Shown: piece after piece, positions 43,835-55,321 of the stretch
Numbering within the stretch: the first letter of the stretch is position 1
Layout of the letters: the number at the start of each line of letters is the position of its first letter
The notes under the pieces: generated by a model
What the model was told of the DNA's origin: nothing
Database searches by the model: none
What the model saw: only the letters and a program-made list of their open reading frames with translations
Assembly: GCA_028274465.1 (NCBI GenBank)
Contig: CM051458.1
Location: forward strand, 73,843,766-73,907,765
DNA length: 64,000 nucleotides
Origin: Plantago ovata
Lineage: Eukaryota; Streptophyta; Magnoliopsida; Lamiales; Plantaginaceae
Reading direction: 5' to 3'
Translations under genes and position numbers: made by a program

Positions 43835-45177
43835 TGATGAATGTGTATTTTACACTTTCATTCGAGTCTTTTTCACCTAATTTAGCTATCCTCTATGTTA
43901 ATTTAGCTATATTTTAGTACATTTTATTAGAATAGTGTCACGTTTCCCTTTAGATTTTATTTTACAGGTTTTGGTTGAATTTCGGATATTTACGGGCAAT
44001 TATATTGAAGTCTACAAGGAATTGGTGTTCCAGAAGCCTATTTGGAGTATCTGAAGGTTTCCGGATAGGATTTGGAGTCTAGGGGTCGAATCTGGAGGTT
44101 AGAAGGCCATTAGAAGTCTGAAACCGAGTCCGAAAAGGTGAAGAAATCCAAATCCGCGTCGAAAAACGCGGAAATTCCGCGAAATACTGGGGGACTTTCA
44201 GAATTTCGGTACTGTCACTTGCCAAAAGAATCAAAGAGAGACCTTGATGGCAGAGGACTGAGAAGTAACAATCCGAAGCTCCGCCCCATGCCTCGGGCGA
44301 ACCGCCCCAGAGATATTTCGGGCCTATATATAGTTGCGAGTTTTCTCTCCGAAAATCATATCTTTCCAAGCCTACTTTCTCACCTCTCTCTATAGTTTTA
44401 GGTAGGAACTTCCCGGGGCCTGTCCTGGGAGTTCCATAGCTTAGGGGATACTTTTTCATAGCAGATTGGAGCGCGTAGGATCGCAATCATCCGGAGATTG
44501 ACAACCTTCGGTAACTTTGTATCTTACAACTTTTATCTACTTATTTTATATTCTTTCAATATGTTTTCTTCTATGATTGCTATTGATTGCATGCCTAATA
44601 TGAGTAGCTAAATTTATCGTTGGTGGTAGTATGTGAATTCTTAGCGAGGGAAGATAATCATGCTAATGGCTATATCGCGCATTATACTCCGTGTCATTGC
44701 TTTATTTCGTTGATGAGTTGAAACCAAAATTCTCGTATGTTGTATTGATCATTATGCACACTTGGACACTTGTCGACCAATCAGACCAATTATCTTCGTA
44801 GTGTTGAATGATTACAGAACACAATAGGACGTTAGTTGTTGACGAGTCAGACCCATATTATCTTCGTAGTGCTTAATACTTGCAACAGGACACAAGATTC
44901 ATTCAAAGATCTCTATGCAAGACCGAGGAATTTATGCATGATTATCGACCCATTATGTTAAGAAGGACCATACTATCACCAACCTCCATTATCTGCTTGA
45001 AAACCCCTATTGCTTTCTATTTGCTGTTTTATATTCTAAATTAGATTTGATAAAGCTAGTATAGTCCTGAGAGAACGACACTCGAGTCATTCTACTACTA
45101 CACTACGGTTTTCATTGTAGTTGTGGATTGCCTTTGGCTATTACAAATTTATTTGACTGAATCTGACACGTTCATCA
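43835..45177 (+). mobile_element. 3' LTR of G (1343 bp) with an 88-bp insertion
   Basis: It is nearly identical to the 5' LTR. However, 6 bp of the first palindrome (GGCGAA) are replaced by 88 bp of unrelated sequence at about 44193-44280. The net +82 bp equals the whole length difference between the two LTRs. Confidence 0.95.
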
Positions 45178-45182
45178 GTATC

Positions 45183-47103
45183 ATCCTCTCAATTTTGTTC
45201 TTGAGCTCGACACACTCACCGGAGGTGTGCCCTTTTCCCTTGTGAAACTTGTAAAATTTTTCCGAGCTCTTGTTCCTTCGATTTTCCTTAATCGGGGGTG
45301 TCCAAGAGACGTCTAGCTTCCTCGAGACTATATACTTCAAGATGTCGGATCTTGGCCTATTTAAGTCCGTGTAGTTGCTATATCGTCTTGGAGGTGACCT
45401 TCTAGGAGGAGACCTCTTGTCTCTGAAATCATTACTAGAGTGTCCCTCTTTGATCAGCCCAAACTTTTGATCTTTCTTTTGCTTTCCGGGATTTTGAGGG
45501 CGAGGAGGGTACTCCTTCTCCTTTTCTTTTTCTTTCCCTTTTTCCTTGGGAAGATTGGTTCTCACGGTGACAGTTTTTCGGAATTCCTCAGCCTCGAGGA
45601 AATCCTTGCAAACTTTGGCAAGTTGTGCTTCATTCTCCACACACGATGCTGAGAGTACATCTTGGAACTTGATGTTGGTAGTGTTACCATACAAATATTC
45701 TTTCCTCTCATTGATCGAGTGATCTTCGACTTGGAGGGCTGCTTCATGAAAACGATTGATGAAGTCCCTCAAGTCCTCGTTGTTTCTCTGAACAATTTCG
45801 GCCAAGTACCTCACTCGTCTCTTGGCGTTCATCACCTTCTCGAAACGCTTAGAGAACTCCTTGCAGAGATCTCTGTATGACTTGATGGATCGGTGAGGGA
45901 GGCGCGACCACCACTTCATGGCTTCTCCGGACAGGTTAGCCGGGAAGAGGAGTGCTTTGGTCCTTGAATCATGACCGTAAGCGTCCAATTAGTGCCAAAT
46001 CTTACCAAGTAGTCCTTCGGACAACTTGTTCCATCATAGCTTTCGAAGGTGGGCAACCCTCTTTCAATTTTGTCCTGGTGGCTTCTAATCTCGTCGCACA
46101 AAGGGCTCGGATCATGGTCTTGCTCTTTCTCTTGGACAGTTCCTCGTAGAGTCTCTATCTGAGCATCAAGTGCGGATTTCCTCGCGTTGAGTTCCTCCAG
46201 AGTGAGCCTCCTCCCCGTGATTGGGTCGATCAAGGGGGTTACCTCAACTACTGTTCTCAACGCTTGATTCTCCGCCACCGCTTCTTGTTGGTTTTGAGGA
46301 GTTATTTGGTTGGGCGTAACTTGATTGGGGAGAGCGGGTGGTGTAGCGACCACCTGAGCTCTATTTTCTTGTTGAGCTACATTTTGCAACGATGCCCGTG
46401 TCCTTCTATCAATCAAGTCCCTCAAGTCATCCGGGGCACCTTGGGGTCCTAACCTCGATTGAACTCTTGATGGTCCAAGTCGAGATTGGATCGGCCTCGT
46501 GTTGGCTCTCGAATGTGCCTCATCTTGTGCAACTGGCGCTCTTCCTTGGGACTGACGAGGAGCGACCAGGGTATCACGAAGATTCTCTTGCACCGGCGCT
46601 GGTTGTGCTCCTTGAGTTTGCATCTCGGCATTAACCCTAACAGCCTCATTGCCCCCTACGTATCCTTGTAGGGTGAGAAGAAACAGACCGTATTGAGCTT
46701 CGCCCATCCCGAAATCTGATGGTCGGACTACACGTCCATCAGGAAGGGTGAAGGTCAATGCGGCCGGTTGAGGAGGGTTCCCTGCTACGAGGGGTTGATT
46801 GATTGCTATTGGAGGAGGCTGCCCCCTAGGCTCGGCGTTGTTCGGGACACTCAACGCTCCATAGGCATTTCCTACCGGGATTCCTTGCGGGTTGTTTTCT
46901 CCCGACCTTTCATTTTGGGAGTTGGTGACATTAGTAAACGCCCCCTCCGTGTAATCTCGATTCCTTGCAAGATTATTGTTTCTTGGTGCCCTCGGAGCAC
47001 CATCCGTTCCTCCTCCGCGACCGTTACTAGAGGGACGGCCTCTAGGTCGAGGAGGGTTCCTGGGTGGTGCATTAGGAAGACGGTTGCTTCTTCTGGGAGG
47101 CAT
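45183..47103 (-). pseudogene. gag of element F
   Basis: From the ATG at 47103 (MPPRRSNRLPNAPPRNPPR) a Pro/Arg/Asn-rich N-terminal region of about 300 residues leads to a Gag domain: FESYDGTSCPKDYLVRF, then after a small frameshift near 45985, ALLFPANLSGEAMKWWSRLP, SIKSYRDLCKEFSKRF and LRDFINRFHEAALQ. The C-terminal part is Lys/Glu-rich and ends in a degenerate zinc-knuckle-like YKFHKGKGHTSGEC. The frame is cut at IERMI by element G and continues into protease on its far side. Confidence 0.85.
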
Positions 47104-47170
47104 AGTCGTGAAGGGTCACGAAGAGGGTGATGGCTCGACCAGTAGGGCAAGGAATGACCTTTCGTGTCGC

Positions 47171-47188
47171 TTCCCACAGACGGCGCCA
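47171..47188 (-). other. Primer-binding site of F
   Basis: On the minus strand this is TGGCGCCGTCTGTGGGAA, 2 nt inside the 5' LTR. It differs from the Athila-type PBS after TGGCGCCGT, so F and the non-autonomous elements use different or differently paired primers. Confidence 0.85.
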
Positions 47189-47190
47189 AA

Positions 47191-47950
47191 TGTTGAAGGG
47201 TAATTCGTGTTTCTTTCTAAGTTCGCAATAAGCCGCTACTCTAAGTCATTCCAGTTCTTCTTCTTGAAGTGTTCCTCTAAGGTAGGAAGTGAGCCTTCTT
47301 GTAGCTTCCTCGTACCTGAAATAGACTAGAAGGGGGGGGGGGGTTAGTGTCTCTTACCCGGTCTGTAAGGTATCAGACCGGAGAGGCGACTTTACGAGTA
47401 GGGAGTTGTGAGGCTTCCCTAGTATGAGTAGTAAATGTGGTGGTTGAGAGGTGTTATTATTGCTTACTGTTGAGGAGTAAATGAGGCCTTTATATACTCG
47501 TGGCCTTTCAACTTCCGGTCGCGTAGGATCACGACACGTGTACGGCTAGGATTGAGGCCTTCCTCGGTCCAGGCCCATTAAGGAGGTCCGTGGGCCTTGG
47601 TCCAACGGAGCAACCGTGACTGGTCGCTCCGGGTCCTCGAGCCCTCCTTGTTCGTGAAAGGTGCGAGTAGTGTCCTGCTCAGTTTCTCTCAAGGAGCGTT
47701 ACCTTGACGTAAGGACCTCCTCGAGCCATAGAGAGATGCTCCTCGAGCTCACTGGCAGCTTTGTCCTTATGATGAGCTTATTTTGAGGGTTGTCCTCCCA
47801 GTGATGGTCGGACCCTGCGTTGGTCGGTCCACACCTTAGTGACATACTTGGGTGTGGTCGTGCCCCTTGAGGGACGGCCTATGGTGCTTTTTCGCGCTCT
47901 TAGACCGCTCCAGTTCGTACATGCGGACTGGACATATTTCAACACTAACA
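47191..47950 (-). mobile_element. 5' LTR of F (760 bp)
   Basis: This is the partner of 25457-26214. It differs at about 16 bases and in the length of the G run. Confidence 0.95.
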
Positions 47951-47955
47951 ACTGC

Positions 47956-49057
47956 TGTTCACCAAGTTAAGACTTTTCCTCAAAGAGGTCGAACCAATAC
48001 TGACTCTCATCAAACGAAGGAGGGTTCCCTAAATAAGATAACACTCCCCTATTCTACCAATCTCTCAAGCAAAGCCTTAAGCTATTCACCACTTCCTGAA
48101 TGGTAGGACGAGGCTGGTCTAGAACAGATGACACTCAAACAAACAAAAGACAAAGATTACGAACATTACAAGAATTGATAAATGAGACAAACACTTTGCT
48201 AAACTGCTTTTTGGCTCTTTTTTGGACTCTTCCTTGCTTTTTTGGGGTCTTTTCTTTTTTTTCTTTCTTTTCCAGATTTTTTTTCTTTTTTGTTTTTCTG
48301 GAATGTTTTCTGCTCTTTTTTTTTGGATTTTTTTTTTTTAGCCAGCAGTAGCATAACAAAAAAAGAAATTACAACGACACACCAACGACCTCCCCAAACC
48401 TATTCGAAAGAATAGGTTGGAGTACAAACTTAACGAAAAAAGAAAAAGAAAAGTAAACTCACAACACACACTCAAAATCGAAAAACAAGTCTAATGAAAG
48501 CGTAACCCCCTCCCCAAACCTATTCGAAAGAATAGGTTGCGAACAAAGGATCACACAATCTCACACTACCTCCTTCCTAGGCATTTAGCAATCTCAAAGC
48601 AAGGTGAAGACTTGTTGCCTCTTAGGTACATAATTACTCGGGAAAACAACCATAAGATCCTAACATGCATCATCCCATTATAAAGGCCTTCGTGAACCGC
48701 AGTAAAGAAAACACCACTAAGTGATGTCGAGACTACCAAGTTGGACTAAGTGCAAACATTAATGTGACAAGCCAAGCGAGAAAAACCTCAAACAAATTGA
48801 TAGAGATGAAGCATATGATTAATGTCATACTTAGTTAATCTACCCAATAAAAAAGTTCAAAAATTTGGCAATAAACTCCACATAAAACATGCAAGACTAT
48901 ACTAGGATGAATGTAGTGTATGCAACTAAATACTAAGAAAGCGGTAAACGTGCAAATGCAAATGCAAACGGATAAAACATGCAAGGTACTATACTCATGA
49001 ATTTAAAGCTAGTCCCTAGCAATAAGAGAATGAGGAAATAAGATGTGATACTAGATG
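47956..49057 (-). mobile_element. Element E: 3' non-coding tail, part 2
   Basis: This is the continuation of 25122-25456 after removal of F and one TSD copy. It contains the T-rich complement of the purine block (48210-48345) and two hairpins. No coding sequence is seen. Confidence 0.85.
48399..48536 (-). repeat. Paired 18-nt hairpins, element E
   Basis: Copies lie at 48399-48416 and 48519-48536, both the perfect CCTATTCGAAAGAATAGG on the plus strand. Confidence 0.8.
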
Positions 49058-49871
49058 TTACCGTGTGGTTTGGCCTCGGTCGGTTGAGTATACTAGATGT
49101 AAGGTGTTGAGATTGCTCAAGGCTCCTTGTTGGTGATCATCGAAGCTCTTGGTGGTGGTGGTAGTTCCACTAATAGATCGAATAGGACCAACTCCTCCAT
49201 CAGTAATCATGGCATCGTCATTGTCCCTATTGTTTTCATTGTCACCATTATCACTAGTAGAAGAATTGCATTGTCGAAGAGAATCCTCAAGATCAGCCTC
49301 TGCAGTTATGGGGGTTTCCATCCGGTATCTCTCTAATAGATTGTGAACTGTTGAAGGGGAAAGAGCAGTGGTCTTACAGTCTCCCTCACCAACGTTCTCT
49401 ACCCCATGGAACTTTCAGTAAGCTGCGATGAAACTCGGAAATTCAGAGGTTTTCTTCTTCTTTGCCCAATGTTGCCCACATTCTCTACGGTTGATGCTCC
49501 CGATGTCTATATGGTGCTCCCTCAATAATCAGTCGAGGGGCACCCCAAAGAGGGGCTGGGTGTCCATGACATGTTTTGGAATCAAGTTAGCGATTCGGCA
49601 CTCCATCACCACTGTCGACTCAACACTGAATATGTTGTGATGAGGCCGCCCCGGCTCCTTCCTATTCACTCGGACATTGCAGTCCTTGTGACATATTTCT
49701 GCTGTAATATTGGTTTCAATCCCTTCAGTGGTACGTGAATAGTCATAAGAGTGCTCACTCCTGGTGCATTCTCGTTCCTCCTTATGGATAAACCGCGAAG
49801 TTGTTGCAGAAGTCCATGGCTCGAACGTACCTCTAACGAGATCACTCTCCTTCTGTTGAAGACTAGTAGAC
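49058..49871 (-). pseudogene. ORF3 of element E, C-terminal part
   Basis: It is homologous to B ORF3 (RIANLIPKH, HHIDIGSIN, ALSPSTVHNLLERYRM, then the acidic Asn/Asp tail). It has at least two TGC-to-TGA type stops (near 49528 and 49419). It is interrupted by H at 49871. The N-terminal part is at 62082-62196. Confidence 0.8.
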
Positions 49872-51055
49872 TGATGAATGTGTATTTTACACTTTCATTC
49901 GAGTCTTTTTTCACCAATTTAGCTATCCTCTATGTTAATTTAGCTATATTATAGTGCATTTTATTAGAATAGTGTCACGTTTCCCTTTAGTTTGTTTTTA
50001 CAGGTTTTGGGTGAAAAACGAGGTTTTCCGGGCAATTATATTGAAGTGGACGAGGAATTGGTGTTCCGAAGGCATTTTTGGAGTATCTAGAAGATTCCGG
50101 ATAGGATTTGAAGTCTAGGGGTCGAGTCTGAAGGCTAAAAGGTCACTAGAAGGCAAAAACCGAGTCCGAAAAGGAAAAGAAATCTAAAAACGCGTCGAAA
50201 ACGCGTCAATTGCCGACAGCACCACCCGGGCGATTCGCCCGGAACGTAGGGCGATTCGCCCGGTGTGTGGGGCGACTCGCCCCACACCTGCTGAACACCT
50301 ATATATATTTGCTCAGTTTCTCCGTTTTTTCATACTTTCCCAGACCTTTTCTCTAACCTTTCTCATTAGTTTTAGGTAGGAATTCTCCAGAGCTTGTTCT
50401 GGGGATTCTTAGCATAGGAGACACTTTTTCTTATCGTTTTGGAGCTTGTAAGATCGCGATTCTTCGGAGATTGATAACCTTCGGTAACATTGTATCTTAC
50501 AGTTTTTCTATTCATATTTATTTATCTTTCAACATGTTTTCATTCAATTTTGCTATGATTTCTGTTGATTGCATGTCATCTATGAGTAGCTAAATTTATC
50601 GTTGGTGATAGTATGTGATTTCTTAGCGAAGGGTTAATACTTATGCTGATGGCGGTAAAGCGAATCAAACTTTGAGTTATTGCTTTATTTCTTTGATCTA
50701 TCTAAAACCTCTATCTTCGTAGTGTTGAATAATAACGGAACACAATTGGACAATTCATTGATCAAAGATCTCTATGCAAAACGATCGGGTAATTCATGCA
50801 TGATTATTAACCTGCTATGCTTTGAATGATCATAGTATCACTAACCTCCATTATCTGATAAGAAAAACTTGTGCTAAGTAGTTTATTGATTTTATATTTT
50901 TAAGTTAGATTAGATAAAGCTAGTTATAGTCCTTAGAGATCGACACTCGAGGTTATTTTACTGCTACACTACGGTTTTCGTTATAGTTGTGAATTGCCTT
51001 TGGCTAAATACAAATTTATTTGATCAATTAGAATCTGACAAATTCCGTTTCATCA
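49872..51055 (+). mobile_element. 5' LTR of H (1184 bp)
   Basis: The LTR begins TGATGAATGTG and ends TTTCATCA. Its GC module is about 50224-50288: CCGGGCG-ATT-CGCCCGG, then a hybrid and GTGGGGCG-ACT-CGCCCCAC. A TATATATAT box lies at 50300-50308. It has one ~60-bp unit. Confidence 0.95.
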
Positions 51056-51058
51056 AAT

Positions 51059-51076
51059 TGGCGCCGTTGCCGGGGA
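51059..51076 (+). other. Primer-binding site of H
   Basis: TGGCGCCGTTGCCGGGGA lies 3 nt after the LTR, identical to those of D, G and J. Confidence 0.9.
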
Positions 51077-51200
51077 CTATACTCCTTTTTTCTGTTTAGC
51101 TTTTATTTATTTTAAACATTCAATTCCTAGTTTTAGATGTTTTTATTTTCCTATTTAATCTCTCTTTGATACTCCTTTCCTAGCTTGTTACAGATAGTGT

Positions 51201-53360
51201 ATGAGATATACACGATCTAGGGGAACACCGCTTGCTGATTCAATTGCTGAGATCGACAGAGTCTACCACCAAAGAAGGAGACTACTTCGAAGGCGTGAAC
51301 TAGAGGAAATAGAGGATACCGATTTCTCTGAATCTCTACACAGTCTTTCCAAGGAAATCGACGGAATGGCAGAAGCCAGACAACTGAAAAGTATGGGTTC
51401 AACCTTCCAAGGATCGTATGAGGGGACCGGCAATTGTTCTTTCGTCTGCAATTCGTGATCTAGAAATCAAGAACCACGCATTCCAACAACTTCCGAGGTT
51501 CTATGGCTTAGAAAGGGAAGATGTGATGGGGTACTTGCACGATATCGATGATTTTTTCAACCAACTCCCACGACCCGGAGCCGAAATAACAACGGATGAG
51601 TTGAGGATGAAGGTTTTTGCGATGGGACTTGGCGACAGAGACAAGTCATGGTTGAGTTCTCTACCGGCGGGCTCGCTGGACACTTGGGAGAAGGTTTTTT
51701 CAGCTTTCATGGAGAAATACTTCCCCCACACCTTGACTACCGCGCTTAAGGTGCAAATCACTGGGTTCAAACAAGACTATGATGAGACCATCTACACCGC
51801 GTTTGAGAGGTTCCAAGACCTCATGAACAAGTGCCCTCACCATGGTTTTGAGCTTTCGGATCTAGTCCAACACTTCTACAATGGTCTAACCTTCGAGAAC
51901 CAACAAGTGGTAGATTTCCAATGCCGTGGCAATATTTGGGAGGAAACCGCGGAAGCCGTCTGGGCAGTTTTCGAAAGGCTTGCTAAGGGTTCGCAATTCA
52001 AGGACCCAAGAGCAATGGTTATGAGACGTGGACCTGAAGCTCCACCTACTCAAGAAGCCCCTATGTATGGGGGGAATGGGGATCGATTCGAGTGCTTTAC
52101 CAACGAGTTGAAACGAGTCCTCAAGAACTCCGCAGGAACAGCTATGTCAAACGAAGTTTGCTGAATATGCAAGAACTATGGGCATGAAGCTCATATGTGT
52201 AGATCGGAGCTTGCATATGATGATGGCAATTGGGTTCAAGGAGGCGGAGAGGAAGCCTTTGCTACGGAATTTGGTACTCAACAAGCTAGCTACGGACAAG
52301 ATGGTAGGAATCCTCGAGGTATATTTTTGAGAAGAGGATTCCGAAACAATCAAGGATATGCACCGGCTAGCCAAACTTATGGCCCTAACCAAGACCGTAG
52401 TAGGCTTAACTATGGTAAAGATCACTGCGAAAATCCCGCTCCGAAAGAGCAACCGAAGTCGAAGACCGCTCTGCTGATGGAGAACTTGCAAAAGATGGTT
52501 GATCACACCCAAAGTTTTCTCAAACGTTATGAAGAAGATTCTGAGAAGACTAGGGCGAGGCTTGATTGATTGGAAGAGAGCACTAGGCTTGCCCATCAAA
52601 AGATGCAAGAGTTGATTGACCGATGAGCAAGTAGGGAGCAAGGGAAGCTACCTAGCAACACTGAGAAGTCGATGTCCATACCTTGGTGGGTGATCTACCT
52701 GTTGAAATCACCATCAAGAAGGGTGTTAAGTGTGAGTGTTGCAATAATGAAGAACCCCCACTAGCCAAGGAAGAAGAGAAGGACCTTGGTACTGATGAGA
52801 GTGAAGAGGAGCAAGAGGATCCCGAGCCACTCCCTCAAAGTTTCGATGTTAAGGTCGGGATTGGTGAACTTGAAGATGTTCGTGCTACACTAGACACGGG
52901 ATCCTACTCTAATGTGCTCCCAATGAATGTGTTTGAGAGGAGTAGCCTTGGAAAACTATCTGAGCATAAGGCTATTGTGCAACTGACGGATGGATCCTTT
53001 GTGAGACCCGAAGGCGTTGTGAAGAACGTATTGGTTAAGATTGGTGAAGCTTATGTGTACACCAATTTTGTAGTTATGCCGGCGTCTACACCTGGGATGG
53101 GGGATGTTGTTCTTTTGTGGCGAACGTTCTTGACTAAACTACGCTCCGTGATAGACATCTACCGAAGGACTTGCACCATTGAGGTTGATGGCAAGCGACA
53201 TGTGTTGCGAGCCATATCTGATCCACCTGATCACTTCAATGCTTCTCACACCATTAACTACTGTGGACTTGCTGTCTATGTTCATTCTTATTCACAGGTT
53301 CGTGGAATGAGGAGAAGATCCATGAAGGGGAAGTCTAGTACCCTCAAGAAGAGGAGCTAG
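51201..53360 (+). pseudogene. gag-protease of H, multiple breaks
   Basis: It aligns with G along its whole length. Breaks are a 1-nt frameshift near 51385, a TGA at 52162-52164 in the zinc knuckle (VC*ICKNYGHEAHMC, CGA-to-TGA), TGA near 52567 and 52623, and a small deletion near 52683. The protease from 52683 is open with RATLDTGSYSNVLP, but the later GRTFL motif reads LLWRTFL. It is older-looking than G. Confidence 0.9.
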
Positions 53361-53403
53361 GCGCAAGACGGAGTCGAGTCAAAGACTATAAACAATGGCG
53401 CTA

Positions 53404-53421
53404 TCCGGGAGGCAACCCGGA
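53404..53421 (+). promoter_or_regulatory. Post-gag-pro hairpin (H)
   Basis: TCCGGGAGGCAACCCGGA lies 43 nt after the stop, with a perfect 6-bp stem. Confidence 0.75.
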
Positions 53422-53610
53422 GTTTTTATCGCTTTTTTACTGCTTTATTGCATGCATTCATACATGAACAATTTGCTTTTCTTATGTGAATTTCTTCGTC
53501 TCTGTGTCGTTTGTGCATATGTTTATGTTTGAGTGAACTTTTTCATGTGGATTTATGAGTAAAATGGTTTTCGGGGATTAAAAAACCGCGTTTTTTCAAA
53601 AGTTTCGTCT

Positions 53611-53925
53611 CCCCACCTCAGGAGATGGGGGGCGAATCGCCCCACATGTCCAGAGAGCTCCGCGCTCTCTGGACGTACGGGGCGATTCGCCCCACGAGAC
53701 CTGCAGAGTTAAAAACGGGGAAACCCCCCTTTCTCCTCATTTTCTTCATCTTCTTCACTTCTTACTCCCCAAAATCCGAAAAAATCGAAAATTCTTCAAT
53801 CTTTCATAAAATCTTCAATCTTGCATCAAATTTTGTGTTCTTTAGCTCCAATCGAAGCCCATTACGTGCTCTTTCATTTCATCCGAACAACTTTCACACT
53901 AGTGCATTCGTTTTCCAGATCTGAG
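53611..53925 (+). promoter_or_regulatory. GC palindrome module and leader before ORF3 (H)
   Basis: This contains GGGGCG-AAT-CGCCCC, a long inverted repeat GTCCAGAGAGC...GCTCTCTGGAC and GGGGCG-ATT-CGCCCC. It is followed by GTTAAAAACGGGG, a TC-rich leader and the splice donor at 53925/53926. Confidence 0.5.
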
Positions 53926-54466
53926 GTATCTTCACATGAACCCTAATTTTTCAAATTTGGGGCTTTTCTGATTTATGCTTCAATTAGGCTTCTATGATGT
54001 GTGGGTTGGTTGTTTGTGTGATTAGAAACGTTATTCACTATCAATTGCATGTTCAATTATGCTTGGTTTCTTGGTTTGAGAATTTTGCTACTAGATGTCT
54101 ATATCTCGTTATGCAATGTTTCTTTTTCTTCCATTCCTTACATATGATTGTGTTTACTGATGTGATAATGATTAACATAATGGAAGAATGCATGATTGAT
54201 GAGTTTGAGGATTTAAGATGCTAGAATTTTCGCTACTATGGTATGAATTGAGCCTTATGATTTAAGGCTATTGGTTGTCTAGCGCGAGCGAATTGTGATA
54301 TGAACATATCAAAGTTATTTTGGTGTGTTGCATGGTTGGTAGCTAGACTAGACATGGAGGATTTTGAGGAATTCGATTGTTGATTATCACTCGTGAATTT
54401 CACTCTTACATTTGCATATGCATAAATCTGTTTTGTGTCATATGAGGTACTAATTGCTACTTGTAG
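53926..54466 (+). other. Conserved intron upstream of ORF3 (H)
   Basis: This 541-nt stretch has donor TCTGAG|GTATCTTC and acceptor CTACTTGTAG. The ATG follows at 54472. Confidence 0.65.
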
Positions 54467-54471
54467 GAACC

Positions 54472-55321
54472 ATGCCACAAAGGGAGAGGAGCACTCCCGT
54501 TTGGCTACAATGAAGTATTGGAGGCGGATCGATTACAACCATGTCAAGTAGAGTGATCTCGTTAGAGGTGCGTTCGAGCCACGGGCTCTTGCAACAACGT
54601 CGCGGTTTATCCAAAAGGAGGGACGAGAATCCACCAGGAGTGAGCACTCTTATGTCTATTCATGCACCACCGAAGGGATTGAAACCTATATTACGACAGC
54701 AATCTATCACAAGGACTGCAAGGTTCGAGTGAATAGGAAGGTACCGGGGCGACCTCACCACAACGGATTCAGTCTTGAGTCGACAGTGGTGATGAAGTTC
54801 CGAATCGCTAACTTGATTCTAAAATATATTGACATGGACACCCGACCCCTCTTTGGGGTGCCCCTCGACTGCCTCTAAAGGGAGCGCCATATAGACATCG
54901 GGAGCATCAACCGTAGAGAATGTGGTCGACATTGGAAAAAATGGAAGAAGACTGTATCCGAGCAGCTTATTGTAACTTCCTCGGGGTGTAAAACGTTGGA
55001 GAGGGAGGCTCTAAGAGCACAACTCTTTCCCCTTCAACAGTTCACAGCCTATTGGAGAGATACCGGATGGAAGATCCCATAACTGCGGCGGCTAATCTTG
55101 AGGATTCTCTTCGACAATACAACTCTACTAGTGATGATGGTGGTGACAGTAGTGACAATGAGGATGCCATGCATACTGATGGAGGAGTTGGTCCTATCTG
55201 ATCTATTAATGAAACTACCACCACCACCACGAGCTCCGATTATCACCAATAAGGCCCCTCGAGCAGTCTCAATACCTTACATCCAGCGTACTCAGCCGAC
55301 CGAGGCCAAACCACGCGGTAA
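54472..55321 (+). pseudogene. ORF3 of element H, heavily decayed
   Basis: Fragments match B ORF3 in several frames: TMKYWRRIDYNHVK, then a deletion to SDLVRGAFEPRA, later RIANLILK and CGRHWKKWKK, and the Thr-rich tail. It has many frameshifts and stops. The annotated end is the TAA homologous to the B stop. Confidence 0.75.

Larger units (their letters stand above)
36393..45177 (+). mobile_element. Element G: complete non-autonomous Athila-like element
   Basis: G is 8785 bp with TSD GTATC at 36388-36392 and 45178-45182. Its order is 5' LTR, PBS, gag-pro, hairpin, GC module, intron, ORF3, 3' non-coding region, polypurine tract, 3' LTR. It has no RT, RNase H or integrase. The two LTRs differ at about ten substitutions by eye (under 1%), the youngest-looking pair, which fits its innermost position inside F. 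Confidence 0.97.
25457..47950 (-). mobile_element. Element F: Tat-lineage Ty3/gypsy retrotransposon
   Basis: F has LTRs of 758 bp (25457-26214, 3') and 760 bp (47191-47950, 5'), flanked by TSD ACTGC at 25452-25456 and 47951-47955. The order on the minus strand is PBS, gag, protease, RT, RNase H, second RNase H, integrase; then an opposite-strand gene and the 3' LTR. The dual RNase H, absence of a chromodomain and antisense ORF are traits of the Tat/Ogre/Retand group. Without the nested G it would be about 13.7 kb. The LTRs differ at roughly 16 sites by eye (about 2%). Confidence 0.95.
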
